A stretch of 64,000 nt of DNA from Amycolatopsis sp. (GCF_025464955.1 NZ_JAODNM010000124.1:434001-498000); one strand, 5' to 3'. Positions 8,284 to 17,787 are shown, counted from the first letter of the stretch. Notes: generated by a model from the sequence alone, not told the origin. Program-made: numbers and translations.

Positions 8284-9108
8284 TCACCCGTACGTGTCGC
8301 GCGGACCGCGTCCAGGCACGTGGCGGTAGCCTTTTCGCCAGCTCGGGGCGGTCGGCCCCTGGATGCGCATCCGCTTGACCACGCCGTGGCCGACGCCCGC
8401 GGCGATCTTGGTCAGCAGCTGCGCTTGCAGCAGACGCAACTGGGTGGCCCAGGCCGTGGAGCTGGCTTGGACTGTCAGCTCGCCGTCTTTCAGTGCGAGC
8501 GGCTGTGCATGCTCGGCGACGTCTTCACCGACCAGCTTCGCCCAGTGCCCGAAGACGTGGCCGTTGGCGAGGCTGGTGTTCCAACCGCGCTCGACAGAGA
8601 GGCGCGAGACGATCCGGCCGAGCGGCTGCGGGTCGCGCTGGTCGGCTCCCGGCCCGGACCACCGGCGGCGGCGAGGGCTCTGACCACCAAGACCACCACC
8701 GGATTTGCCGGGTTTGCGAGCTCCAGGGGACGTTCCGCGGGCTTTGGCCTTCTCCCGGACGCCCTCCAGCGCGAGCTTCACGAGGTCGCGCCCGGTGGAT
8801 GGTTCTGTGGATTGACTGGCTGTGTCCGCCGAGCCCGCCGAATCCACCGAAGCAGCTTTCACGTTTGGCCCAGCAGCGCTGTCACGCTGTGTGTTAGATC
8901 GGGGGGCCTCGCTTGGGTGAACGCCCGCTTTCGGGTGACGAAACCCCTCTTTTGGCCGTTCGGTCACACGCGGCGATAACTCGTTCACGATGTTATCCAC
9001 ACTATCCACAGGTTTGTCCCCAGATCGGTGCGACTCTGGTGTGGTCCCGGTCACCGCGCGTGGCCAGTTTGATCTTGTGGGTGATTGGTCAGGCACGGGA
9101 CAGCTCAC
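8284..9108 (-). CDS. DUF721 (DciA-like) protein
   Basis: 274 aa. The C-terminal ~110 residues form the DUF721 domain (PLGRIVSRLSVERGWNTSLA, FGHWAKLVGEDVAEHAQPL, LTVQASSTAWATQLRLLQAQ). DUF721 is the family of DciA, the replicative-helicase loader/operator in bacteria lacking DnaC; function here is inferred. The N-terminal ~150 residues are disordered and poorly conserved. GTG 9108 overlaps the recF 3' end by 20 bases; GTG starts a few codons downstream are possible. The DNA near 9000 that encodes part of the disordered region contains three DnaA boxes. Confidence 0.85.
   Translation of the reverse strand: MSCPVPDQSPTRSNWPRAVTGTTPESHRSGDKPVDSVDNIVNELSPRVTERPKEGFRHPKAGVHPSEAPRSNTQRDSAAGPNVKAASVDSAGSADTASQSTEPSTGRDLVKLALEGVREKAKARGTSPGARKPGKSGGGLGGQSPRRRRWSGPGADQRDPQPLGRIVSRLSVERGWNTSLANGHVFGHWAKLVGEDVAEHAQPLALKDGELTVQASSTAWATQLRLLQAQLLTKIAAGVGHGVVKRMRIQGPTAPSWRKGYRHVPGRGPRDTYG
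8993..9022. promoter_or_regulatory. Cluster of three DnaA boxes inside the DUF721 gene
   Basis: TTATCCACA (8993-9001), CTATCCACA (9002-9010) and TTGTCCCCA (9014-9022) lie head to tail. The first is a perfect consensus box. They are inside coding sequence, 3.6 kb from oriC. Confidence 0.6.
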
Positions 9109-10246
9109 CTTCTGCCACCAAAAAACGGCATCCGGCCAGTTCAGCCGGGATATCTTCCTCGACCGCAGCGGTCACCAGCACCTGTTCGGCACTCGCTGCC
9201 ACCTCCGCGAGCCGGGACCGCCGACGGCGATCAAGCTCCGCGAACACATCGTCCAGCAACAACACCGGTTCTCCGGCTTCGCCACGCAGAAGCTCGTACG
9301 ACCCGAGCCGCAGCGCCAACGCGAACGACCATGATTCCCCGTGGCTCGCGTAGCCCTTCGCCGGGGCCTCCCCGAGGATGAGCTCGAGCTCGTCGCGATG
9401 CGGCCCGACCATGCTGACCCCGCGTTCCAGCTCGACCTTCCTCGAGTCGGCCATGGCCTGGACCATGATCGCGGCGAGTTGCTCGACGTCGGCGCGCTCC
9501 CCACCGGGCACGCCGTACTCCGGCGGCATCGCCGCACCGAGACTGGAGCGGTAGGCGATCTTCGCCGGCCTCGAATCCGGTGCCACCCCGGCGTAGGCCG
9601 CCGCGGTGTACGGCTCGAGGTCGGCAACCAGGTTCAGCCGCGCCGCGAGCAGCTGCGCGCCGGAAGTCGCCAAGTGGTTGTCCCAGACTTCGAGAGTCGA
9701 CAGCGCGTACGGGTCTTCCTTGCCGGTGCCCTTGCGCTTGCCCGCGGTCTTGAGCAGCGCGTTCCGCTGTTTGAGGACCTTCTCGTACTCGGCGCGGACG
9801 CCCGCGTACCGAGGAGCCCGCAGTACGAGCAGCTCGTCGAGGAAACGACGTCGCTCCCCTGGGTCTCCGCGCACCAGCGCCAGGTCCTCCGGAGAGAACA
9901 GCACCGTGCGCAGGATTCCGAGGATGTCGCGAGGCCGGCCGACCGCGCCTCGGTTGACGCGGGCCCGGTTGGCCTTGCCCGGGGTGATCTCCAGTTCGAC
10001 GGTCAGCTCGCGGTCCTCGTTGACCACGGCCACCCGCACCAAAGCCCGCTCGCAGCCATGGCGGACGAGCGGCGCGTCCGACGCGACCCGATGCGAGCTG
10101 AGGGTCGCGACGTACCCGATCGCTTCGAGCAGGTTCGTCTTGCCGCGGCCGTTCGGCCCGACCAGCACGGTCGGACCCGGCGTCAACGGCAGGTCGGCGT
10201 GTGGCCACGACCGGAAGTCGGTGACCTGGAGATGTCTGAGATGCAA
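9089..10246 (-). CDS. recF: DNA replication and repair protein RecF
   Basis: SMC-like ATPase that helps load RecA on gapped DNA with RecO/RecR. 385 aa, normal length. Walker A GPNGRGKT follows MHLRHLQVTDFRSW; the signature region is MVGPHRDELELIL; Walker B is VLLLDDVFAELD, followed by QVLVTAA. The start is TTG 10246, chosen because RecF proteins begin with this hydrophobic strand; no strong SD is seen. It follows gnd by 21 bases and overlaps DUF721, so gnd-recF-DUF721 are one operon. Confidence 0.97.
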   Translation of the reverse strand: MHLRHLQVTDFRSWPHADLPLTPGPTVLVGPNGRGKTNLLEAIGYVATLSSHRVASDAPLVRHGCERALVRVAVVNEDRELTVELEITPGKANRARVNRGAVGRPRDILGILRTVLFSPEDLALVRGDPGERRRFLDELLVLRAPRYAGVRAEYEKVLKQRNALLKTAGKRKGTGKEDPYALSTLEVWDNHLATSGAQLLAARLNLVADLEPYTAAAYAGVAPDSRPAKIAYRSSLGAAMPPEYGVPGGERADVEQLAAIMVQAMADSRKVELERGVSMVGPHRDELELILGEAPAKGYASHGESWSFALALRLGSYELLRGEAGEPVLLLDDVFAELDRRRRSRLAEVAASAEQVLVTAAVEEDIPAELAGCRFLVAEGELSRA

Positions 10247-10267
10247 GCGCTGTACCCGGGAATTCTG

Positions 10268-11158
<891 letters not shown>

Positions 11159-11217
11159 GAGATCCCCTTCGTTCACAACAGAAATTCGCCAGAGCGGGAA
11201 GAGCGAGTACGAACCGG

Positions 11218-12354
11218 TCAGCCCGGGAGGCGGACCGGCATCAGGAGGTAGAGATAGCCAGGAACGACGTTGCCCTGCTCGTCCGCGGGCTTGATCAGCG
11301 CGGGGCGGTTGGGCGTGGTGAAGGTCAGCTCGGCGCGGTCGGCGTGCAACGCGCTCAGCCCGTCGACGAGGTAGCCCGGATTGAAGGCGATGGTCACCGC
11401 TTCGCCTTCGTAGTCGACCGGAAGCTCTTCCTCGGCGCTGCCTTCGTCGTCGCCGCCGGCGGAGAGCCGCAGCGATCCGTCGGCGAACTCGAGCCGGACC
11501 TGAGTGCCGCGCTCGGCGACCAGCGACACGCGCTTGATCGACTCGGCGAGTGCGGCAACCTCGATGACGGCCCGGGAAGTGTGCTGCGCCGGGAGAAGCT
11601 GGCGGTACGGCGGGAACTCGGCGTCGAGCAACCGCGTCGTGGTGGACCGGCCGGACCCGGTCAGGCCGAGCAGCCCCTCACCACTGGCGAGCGCGAGCTG
11701 AACGGTGGCACCGCTCGAACCGAGAGACTTGGCCGCTTCGGCCAAAGTCCGCGCGGGCACGAGGACCGCGGCGTCTTCGAGACCTTCGGTCGGCTCCCAG
11801 GTGAACTCGCGCATGGCGAGCCGGAAGCGGTCCGTTGCCACGAGGGTCAGCGAAGTACCGGAGATCTCCAGCCGCATGCCGGTGAGCATCGGGAGGGTGT
11901 CGTCCTTGCCCGACGCGATCGCGACCTGCGTGACGGCCTGACCGAACGCGTCACCGGCGAGTTCACCGGCGAAGGCGGGCTGAGCCGGCAGCTGCGGGTA
12001 GTCCTCGACCGGCATGGTCGGCAGGCTGAACCGGGCACTGCCGCAGGTGATGCTGGCGCGGGCGCCGTCGACGGCGATCTCGACCGGCTGGTTCGGCAGC
12101 GACTTGGTGATGTCGGCGAGCAACCGCCCTGAGACCAGAAGGCGACCGCCGTCGGCGATGGTGGCCGCGACGCCGACCGTGGCCGAGACCTCGTAGTCGA
12201 AACCGGAGACCGTCAACGTGTCGCTGCCGCCGGTGTCCGAGCCGGCATCGAGGAGCACCCCGCCGAGCACCGGAACCGGCGGCCGGGACGGGAGGCTTCG
12301 AGCCACCCACGCCACGGCGTCGGCGAGCCCGTCACGCTCGACGCGGATCTTCAT
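11218..12354 (-). CDS. dnaN: DNA polymerase III sliding clamp (beta subunit)
   Basis: Ring-shaped processivity clamp, 378 aa. It starts MKIRVERDGLADAVAWVARS at ATG 12354 with AAAGGA upstream; a start further upstream at 12402 would add 16 unlikely residues. Three repeated clamp domains are visible, with DYPQLP (end of domain 1), LVATDRFRLAM and DAEFPPYRQLLP (domain 2), and FNPGYLVDGL (domain 3). The usual C-terminal YLLMPVRL is intact. It lies on the far side of oriC from dnaA. Confidence 0.97.
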   Translation of the reverse strand: MKIRVERDGLADAVAWVARSLPSRPPVPVLGGVLLDAGSDTGGSDTLTVSGFDYEVSATVGVAATIADGGRLLVSGRLLADITKSLPNQPVEIAVDGARASITCGSARFSLPTMPVEDYPQLPAQPAFAGELAGDAFGQAVTQVAIASGKDDTLPMLTGMRLEISGTSLTLVATDRFRLAMREFTWEPTEGLEDAAVLVPARTLAEAAKSLGSSGATVQLALASGEGLLGLTGSGRSTTTRLLDAEFPPYRQLLPAQHTSRAVIEVAALAESIKRVSLVAERGTQVRLEFADGSLRLSAGGDDEGSAEEELPVDYEGEAVTIAFNPGYLVDGLSALHADRAELTFTTPNRPALIKPADEQGNVVPGYLYLLMPVRLPG

Positions 12355-12540
12355 GCGCCCATCCTTTCGACAGCCGAGCTCGTCGGAGCCCGAGAAGATC
12401 AACGAGGTCGCGGACCGGGCGCCGGAGCGGCACGGCCGGAGACCTCGCCGGTGTGGTGCGGTCCGGCTCCGGGGATCGGCGCCGTGGACCAGGTGTGGGC
12501 TCCCACGTTAGGCCGTCGGCGAGGACCGCGTCATCTCGGC

Positions 12541-13034
12541 CTCGCCATCGACTTGTCGACAAAGTTGCGGTGGCCTCGAAGTGTCCCCAGCTTCGGCCCC
12601 TGCCTGTTTTTATCTTTTTCTTTTCTTCAAGAGATTTAAGAACAGCAGTAGTAATAGGCGTTGTGGATTGTGTGGACAGGTGCCGTCTTGGCTGCTGGCA
12701 GGCGGTCCCGACGTGTGTACAGGGTGGGTGGCGAACCGGTGGACAGTTCGGGCGGCCGGTGGATGAATTTTCCCCACGTTCGATCCGTCCACAGATCCGG
12801 CCGGTTGTCCCCATGGTTGTCCCCAGTTTGCGAGCCAGTTGTACCCAGGTTCGGCGGCCCTCCGGCGTGATCGGAATCGCCCTGTCGAGTGACGGGCGCC
12901 GGATGTGGACTGACTGGGGACAGCCTGTGGAACCACTGGGTACAACCATGTGGACTTCCTGTGGATGGGCTGGGGACGGATTGTGGAGCAAATCCCATCG
13001 TCGCCTGTCGGGAGGCCTACCACCCTGTGGGGCA
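12541..13034. other. oriC: Chromosomal replication origin (oriC)
   Basis: The ~1 kb dnaN-dnaA gap has no gene but about 15 DnaA-box-like 9-mers. Examples: TGTGGATTG (12662), TGTGGACAG (12671), GGTGGACAG (12738), CCGTCCACA (12785), TTGTCCCCA (12805 and 12817), TTGTACCCA (12839), TGTGGACTG (12904), TGGGGACAG (12915), TGTGGAACC (12926), TGGGTACAA (12937), TGTGGACTT (12949), TGTGGATGG (12960), TGGGGACGG (12971), TGTGGAGCA (12982), TGTGGGGCA (13026). Box orientation switches around 12850-12900. An AT-rich stretch at 12605-12657 lies on the dnaN side. Boxes follow the GC-shifted TTGTCCACA style of actinobacteria. Confidence 0.9.
12605..12679. other. Probable duplex-unwinding element with DnaA-trio-like repeat
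   Basis: A pyrimidine/AT-rich tract (12605-12640) is followed by TAG TAA TAG (12649-12657), GCG, then two abutting DnaA boxes (12662-12670 and 12671-12679). Read away from the boxes on the same strand (3' to 5') the triplets are GAT-AAT-GAT, matching the 3'-(G/A)AT-5' DnaA-trio pattern of bacterial basal unwinding elements. The box - GC spacer - trio - AT-rich order is the expected one. Confidence 0.6.
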
Positions 13035-13247
13035 ACCGCCCACAGGGTGGGGAAACTTCCTTGTGGGCCAACGAGTTTTTCAACGCTGTCCGAAGTGGTC
13101 TCGACGTGCGTCACGATTTCGCAGCTATACAAGGGATCTCGCGCTGCGTACGTAGGCGTCACCGCTTCGCGCGCTGAAGGCGGCTACGCGACGTCTCGCT
13201 CGCTACGCGAAGCTGCTTGGCAGCCAAGGAAAATCGCGTACGCACTC

Positions 13248-13321
13248 GCAACTCGACGGCGAGTTGCGCTGTTGTGGGGTAGGGCGCGTCCGCCCATTCG
13301 TATCAGGGGTCCCCCGATACG
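13248..13321. repeat. Two hairpins between oriC and dnaA
   Basis: GCAACTCG-ACGG-CGAGTTGC (13248-13267) is a perfect 8-bp stem. The segment 13299-13321 is a near-palindrome, CGTATC(A)GGGG-T-CCCC(C)GATACG. No gene is seen from 13035 to 13415. The hairpins may insulate the origin from dnaA transcription. Confidence 0.4.
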
Positions 13322-13354
13322 CAACGCTGTCGACAGGACACCGAGACGAAGAAC

Positions 13355-13380
13355 GGGCCCTCCCGGTGGTGGGAGGGCCC
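13355..13380 (-). terminator. Terminator of dnaA
   Basis: Perfect 10-bp stem GGGCCCTCCC-GGTGGT-GGGAGGGCCC, 36 bases past the dnaA stop. On the minus strand only a weak T-rich run follows (GTTCTTCGT). Confidence 0.7.
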
Positions 13381-13415
13381 GAAGCGAAGCGGCTCTATAG
13401 ATAAGGACAGAAGGC

Positions 13416-15038
13416 TTACTGCCGGGCGCGCTGCTTGATGCGCGAGGTGAGTTCCTGGACCTGGTCGTAGATCCGCCGGCGCTCGGCCATCTCCTTGCGG
13501 ATCTTCTTGTCCGCGTGCATGACCGTGGTGTGGTCGCGGCCGCCGAAGGTCTGCCCGATCTTCGGCAGGGACATGTCGGTGAGCTCGCGGCACAGGTACA
13601 TCGAAATCTGCCGCGCGGTGGCCAGCGCCTTCGTCTTGCCGGGGCCGCAGAGGTCGTCCAGGCTCACGTCGAAGAACTCGGACGTGACGCTCATGATCGT
13701 GGGTGCGGTGATCTCCGGGGCGTGGGAGTCCGGGATCAGGTCACGAAGCACGATCTCGGCGAGGCTGATGTCCACCGGTTGCTGGTTCAGCGAAGCGAAC
13801 GCGGTGACGCGGATGAGCGCGCCTTCGAGCTCCCGGATGTTGGCCTCGACTCGCGTCGCGATGAACTCGAGTACTTCGGCAGGCGCGTCGAGGCGGTCCT
13901 GTGCGGCCTTCTTGCGGAGGATCGCGATGCGCGTTTCGAGTTCCGGCGGCTGGATGTCGGTGATCAGGCCCCACTCGAACCGGGTGCGCAGCCGATCTTC
14001 CAGGGTTTCCAGCCGCTTCGGCGGGCGGTCGGAGGAAACGACGATCTGCTTGTTCGCGTTGTGCAGCGTGTTGAAGGTGTGGAAGAACTCTTCCTGAGTT
14101 CCTTCCTTGCCTTCGAGGAACTGGATGTCGTCGACGAGCAGAATGTCGATATCTCGATACCGGCGCTGGAACGCGACCTTGCGGTCGTCTCGCAGCGAGT
14201 TGATGAAGTCGTTGGTGAACTCTTCGGTCGAGACGTACCGGACGCGCATGCCCGGGAACAGGCGTTGCGCGTAGTGACCGACCGCGTGCAGCAGGTGCGT
14301 CTTGCCGAGGCCGGACTCGCCCCAGATGAACAACGGGTTGTATGCCCGGGACGGTGCCTCGGCGACCGCGACCGACGCGGCGTGCGCGAAACGGTTGGAG
14401 GCGCCGATGACGAACGTGTCGAAGGTGTACTTCTCGTTCAGCCGGGTCTTCGAGGTCTGGGGCTGCGCGGGCGCCGTGTAGGGCTGGCCCGCCACCGGGC
14501 GTCCGGAGAACGTGGGCCAGATCTCGTGCACGGCGGCGAGCGCTTCGCCTTCTTCGTCCACTTCTTCGTCACTGTCGTCGTTGGTGTCTTCGGTTTGCGC
14601 CTGGGGGATCGGCTGGGCCGGTGGTCCGGCGGGCGGACGCACCGGCGCGCGGACGCCGTCAGTTGCCGGCAGCGGCGGAGGCTCGGCGGCTTGTCCGGTG
14701 TGCCCGGCGGGGTTTTCCACCCGGCTGGGTGAGGGCGTGTAGCGCGGCTGGCTCGACGGCGTGCTCACGACGGACTCGGTGCTGTCGACCTTGACCGCGA
14801 GTGAGACGTCGCGGCCGAGACGTCGTGAGAGCGCGTCAGTGATCGCGCCGCGGAGGGCGCGTTCGATCGCTTCCTTCGCGAAGTCGCTTGGCGCGGCCAG
14901 CAGAGCGGTGCCGTCGAGCAGGCCGATGGGCCTGGTGACGCGCATCCACGCTCGTTGCTGCGGTGAGAGCGTGCCGTCGGAAAGTTCTCTGACGACCTGC
15001 TCCCAGATGACACCCAGATTGACCTGATGGTCGGACAC
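13416..15038 (-). CDS. dnaA: Chromosomal replication initiator DnaA
   Basis: AAA+ initiator that binds DnaA boxes and opens oriC. 540 aa. Domain I is residues 1-85, followed by a long Pro/Glu-rich linker (~90-195) characteristic of actinobacterial DnaA. Walker A GESGLGKT (240-247), Walker B ILLVDDIQ (299-306), sensor region SSDRPPKRLETLEDRLRTRF. Domain IV has the DnaA signature ATARQISMYLCRELT and GGRDHTTVMHA. The upstream gap carries DnaA boxes, so autoregulation is likely. Confidence 0.98.
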   Translation of the reverse strand: MSDHQVNLGVIWEQVVRELSDGTLSPQQRAWMRVTRPIGLLDGTALLAAPSDFAKEAIERALRGAITDALSRRLGRDVSLAVKVDSTESVVSTPSSQPRYTPSPSRVENPAGHTGQAAEPPPLPATDGVRAPVRPPAGPPAQPIPQAQTEDTNDDSDEEVDEEGEALAAVHEIWPTFSGRPVAGQPYTAPAQPQTSKTRLNEKYTFDTFVIGASNRFAHAASVAVAEAPSRAYNPLFIWGESGLGKTHLLHAVGHYAQRLFPGMRVRYVSTEEFTNDFINSLRDDRKVAFQRRYRDIDILLVDDIQFLEGKEGTQEEFFHTFNTLHNANKQIVVSSDRPPKRLETLEDRLRTRFEWGLITDIQPPELETRIAILRKKAAQDRLDAPAEVLEFIATRVEANIRELEGALIRVTAFASLNQQPVDISLAEIVLRDLIPDSHAPEITAPTIMSVTSEFFDVSLDDLCGPGKTKALATARQISMYLCRELTDMSLPKIGQTFGGRDHTTVMHADKKIRKEMAERRRIYDQVQELTSRIKQRARQ

Positions 15039-15182
15039 CTAGCTAGCTCCCCTCCCCGCGGTAGCGCTCAGCCACTGAAAACGACACTGGAACCACGTCG
15101 AACCACTCCCTGAGCACGTAGTTCACTTCATCGAGTGTCGTCGAGTGCAGTCTTGGACCGATCCGCTTACCCGGCGCAGCAG

Positions 15183-15219
15183 GTATCCACATAGTTGTCC
15201 ACAGCTGTGCACTAATGTA
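15183..15219 (-). promoter_or_regulatory. dnaA upstream region with two DnaA boxes and a possible -10
   Basis: GTATCCACA (15183-15191, one mismatch) and TTGTCCACA (15195-15203, perfect) lie 145-165 bases ahead of dnaA. On the minus strand TACATT (15214-15219) fits the actinobacterial -10 TANNNT and would put the transcription start near or in the boxes, consistent with repression by DnaA. Confidence 0.55.
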
Positions 15220-15683
15220 CGACCACCCGCGGTGACTCCAGCCGCGGGCTCTCGCTGCGCCGGCCGAGGCCTCCACTCCTGCGGCGCACAACGTCATCCG
15301 GCGCGGTCACAGCGATACTGTGCACGTGCACCGAAGACCCGAGAGAGGCACGCTAACAAGTGCCGGGCCTTGCCACAAGGCCGTGGCGGAGGCAAGCATT
15401 TCACGGTGTACGGCGTGTTGCCATTCGGTGCTGCGCGGTAGGTCCACCAGTCTCGTCCGCTTGATCGCGGTGTGTGGTCGAGGGGGCGCTTTCGTCGCCA
15501 CGGAAGCGGGTGCGTACCCTCGTAAGGTCTCCCGCCTGCAGTGGGTGTGTTCTGCGTGCCCGGGTAGTCGTCGCTGGATGTGACGGGACCACACGTTGGT
15601 AGGAGACACCACAGACTGCCGTGTGCGAACACGACACGCCTGACGACGGGCGACCAGAAGTCGAGACCAGGAGATTTTGAGCC
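15220..15683. other. dnaA-rpmH divergent intergenic region
   Basis: No convincing gene. Short frames here lack coding bias and SD sequences. It must hold the rpmH promoter; TACCCT at 15515-15520 is one -10 candidate without a convincing -35. A 5' leader of up to 160 bases would precede rpmH. Confidence 0.5.
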
Positions 15684-15827
15684 GTGAGCAAGGGTAAGCG
15701 CACCTTCCAGCCGAACAACCGTCGCCGCGCTCGGACCCACGGGTTCCGTCTGCGCATGCGGACTCGCGCCGGCCGGGCCATCTTGGGTGCCCGTCGTCGC
15801 AAGGGCCGCGAGACGCTGTCCGCCTGA
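15684..15827 (+). CDS. rpmH: 50S ribosomal protein L34
   Basis: 47-aa, very basic ribosomal protein. Begins MSKGKRTFQPNNRRRARTHG and continues FRLRMRTRAGRAILGARRRK, the full L34 pattern. GTG start at 15684 with AGGAG (15669-15673) ten bases upstream. First gene of the rpmH-rnpA-yidD-yidC-jag operon, divergent from dnaA. Confidence 0.97.
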   Translation: MSKGKRTFQPNNRRRARTHGFRLRMRTRAGRAILGARRRKGRETLSA

Positions 15828-15850
15828 TTCGGCCGTCGTCGAGGCGTGCC

Positions 15851-16252
15851 GTGTTGCCGGCTGCCGCACGTTTGCGGCGTAGTGAGGACTTCCGCGTTGT
15901 CCTGCGACGCGGGGTCAGGGCCGGTAAGCGCCGCCTCGTCGTCCACGCACTGACCACGGACCCGCCCGGGTCTGCCGAGGCAGCCAGGGCGGGTTTTGTG
16001 GTGAGCAAGGCCGTGGGCAATTCGGTGGTCCGCCATCGGGTGAGTCGTCGACTTCGCCATCTTGTGTCCGCCCGGCTCGGAACCTTGCCGGTCGGTACTA
16101 CGTTGGTAATTAGGGCGTTACCCCCGGCCGCCACCGCGAACAGCGCGGAGCTCGGCTCGGATCTTGACGCTTCACTGCGCAGGCTCGGCTTGCTCGCGGC
16201 GAAGCAGACACGCATCCGCGACGCCTCCCACGACGAGGGAGCAGCGGTGTGA
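15851..16252 (+). CDS. rnpA: Ribonuclease P protein component
   Basis: Basic protein subunit of RNase P, which matures tRNA 5' ends with the RNA subunit. 133 aa, GTG start 23 bases after rpmH. The family signature is present: RAGFVVSKAVGNSVVRHRVS followed by RRLRHLV. The C-terminal ~20 residues are an extra non-conserved tail that overlaps yidD by four bases. Confidence 0.95.
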   Translation: MLPAAARLRRSEDFRVVLRRGVRAGKRRLVVHALTTDPPGSAEAARAGFVVSKAVGNSVVRHRVSRRLRHLVSARLGTLPVGTTLVIRALPPAATANSAELGSDLDASLRRLGLLAAKQTRIRDASHDEGAAV

Positions 16253-16566
16253 GCGAAAAACAAGCGACCACGACAGGTGGAACGCCGGAAGCACTCCGGC
16301 CGGGCCCGGTGGCGTGGGTGCTGCTGCTCCCGATCAAGCTGTATCGCAAGGCGATCTCCCCCTTCTTCCCACCCGCGTGCCGGTTCTATCCGAGCTGCAG
16401 CGCGTATGCGGTGGAGGCGTTGACCCGGCACGGCGCCGGTCGCGGGCTGTACCTCGCGACCCGCCGGCTGCTGCGTTGCGGCCCGTGGACCATGCCTGGC
16501 CGCGACCCGGTGCCCGAGGTGTTCTCGTGGCGTCACCAGAGACCTGGTACATCAACCGAGGAGTAG
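16249..16566 (+). CDS. yidD: Membrane protein insertion efficiency factor YidD
   Basis: 105-aa peripheral membrane protein thought to assist YidC. The signature is complete: LLPIKLYRKAISPFFPPACR, then FYPSCSAYAVEAL and LRCGPW near the C-terminus. Its GTG overlaps the rnpA stop (GTGA), indicating coupled translation. Confidence 0.95.
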   Translation: MSEKQATTTGGTPEALRPGPVAWVLLLPIKLYRKAISPFFPPACRFYPSCSAYAVEALTRHGAGRGLYLATRRLLRCGPWTMPGRDPVPEVFSWRHQRPGTSTEE

Positions 16567-16570
16567 TTTC

Positions 16571-17761
16571 GTGCTCAACTTCATCTACTACCCCGTGTCC
16601 TTCATCCTGTGGTGTTGGCACAAGGTGTTCGGGTTCGTCTTCGGGGACGCCACGGCCATCTCCTGGATCCTCGGCGTCATCTTCCTGACCTTCACGATTC
16701 GCGGCATCCTCTTCAAGCCGTTCGTGAACCAGGTCCGGTCGATGAAGAAGATGCAGGACTTCGCACCCGAGATGAAGAAGGTGCAGAAGAAGTACGCCAA
16801 CGACAAGCAGAAGCAAGCGCAGGAGATGCAGAAGCTCCAGAAGGAGCACGGCGTCAACCCGCTGGGCAGCTGCCTGCCGATGGTGCTGCAGATCCCGGTC
16901 TTCATCGGCCTGAACCACGTGCTGCGGTCGTTCACCAACCTCGGGCTCGAGCAGAAGACCGGCAACTACTTCTTCGACCACGCGGGCGTCGAGTCGTACG
17001 TCAACGCCAAGTTCTTCGGCGTCAACCTCGGTGAGGCGATCCACAACACCGCCATCGTCGGTGGCACGGGCGGCGGCTGGCACTGGAGCATCGCGCCCGT
17101 CGCGATCCCGCTGATGATCATCGCCGGTATCGCGACCCACCTGACCGCGCGTCACAACGTGAGCCGGCAGAACCCGGAATCGGCCACCGGGCAGACCGCG
17201 ATGATGAACAAGCTGACGATGTACGTCTTCCCGCTCGGTGTCCTCGTCTTCGGTGCGCTGTTCCCGATGGGGCTGCTGTTCTACTGGCTCGCCAACAACG
17301 GCTGGACCCTGATGCAGCAGCGGCTCGTCTACACGCGCATCGACAAGGAGCAGGAAGCCAAGAAGGCCGAAGCGATCGAGAAGCGCAACGCGCTCGCCCC
17401 GAAGGCAGGCCAGAAGCCGGCCGTCGGACAGAAGCCCGCGGTGGGGCAGAAGCCGGTCCAGCAGAAGCGAAACCAGTCCGGCGGTGGCTCGCAGCAGGGC
17501 AACAAGAAGGTCGTCAAGGCAGGCTCTCCGCACGGCTTTGCGCAGAGCGCGTCGACCGCGAAGGCCGGAACCGCACCCAAGAACAACGGCACCAAGTCGA
17601 GTTCGGCGAAGCCCGCCGCGGCCGGTTCCGGTGGTAATGCCACCGGAACCGGCGCCGCGTCGCAGGGCAACTCCGAGAACGGCGGTGCCCAGGAAAACGG
17701 CTCGGGAACTCCCGGCCTGATCAGCGACTCACCTAAGAAGTCGGGCCGCAAGCGTCGTTGA
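16571..17761 (+). CDS. yidC: Membrane protein insertase YidC (Oxa1 family)
   Basis: Inserts and folds inner-membrane proteins with or without SecYEG. 396 aa. N-terminal helix MLNFIYYPVSFILWCWHKVF, the helix around IRGILFKPF with the conserved hydrophilic-groove Arg, a charged cytoplasmic hairpin (MQKLQKEHGVNPLGSCLPM), and helices near FPLGVLVFGALFPMGLLFYW. The tail (~275-396) is Lys/Gly/Ser-rich with tandem VGQKPA repeats, as in other actinobacterial YidC. Four bases after yidD. Confidence 0.96.
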   Translation: MLNFIYYPVSFILWCWHKVFGFVFGDATAISWILGVIFLTFTIRGILFKPFVNQVRSMKKMQDFAPEMKKVQKKYANDKQKQAQEMQKLQKEHGVNPLGSCLPMVLQIPVFIGLNHVLRSFTNLGLEQKTGNYFFDHAGVESYVNAKFFGVNLGEAIHNTAIVGGTGGGWHWSIAPVAIPLMIIAGIATHLTARHNVSRQNPESATGQTAMMNKLTMYVFPLGVLVFGALFPMGLLFYWLANNGWTLMQQRLVYTRIDKEQEAKKAEAIEKRNALAPKAGQKPAVGQKPAVGQKPVQQKRNQSGGGSQQGNKKVVKAGSPHGFAQSASTAKAGTAPKNNGTKSSSAKPAAAGSGGNATGTGAASQGNSENGGAQENGSGTPGLISDSPKKSGRKRR

Positions 17762-17787
17762 CGCTGTCGGGTCTGGAGAGGAGACGA

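Noticed and set aside
12332..13400. Several open frames within oriC, both strands
   Set aside because: All are made of DnaA-box repeats read as codons, with no SD and no family; typical artefact in the origin.
15311..15324. Palindrome GTGCACGTGCAC as a parS candidate
   Set aside because: Shares only CACGTG with parS; flanks do not match.
15307..16536. 409-codon minus-strand open frame over the rpmH promoter region, rpmH and rnpA
   Set aside because: Antisense to confirmed genes and lacking codon bias.
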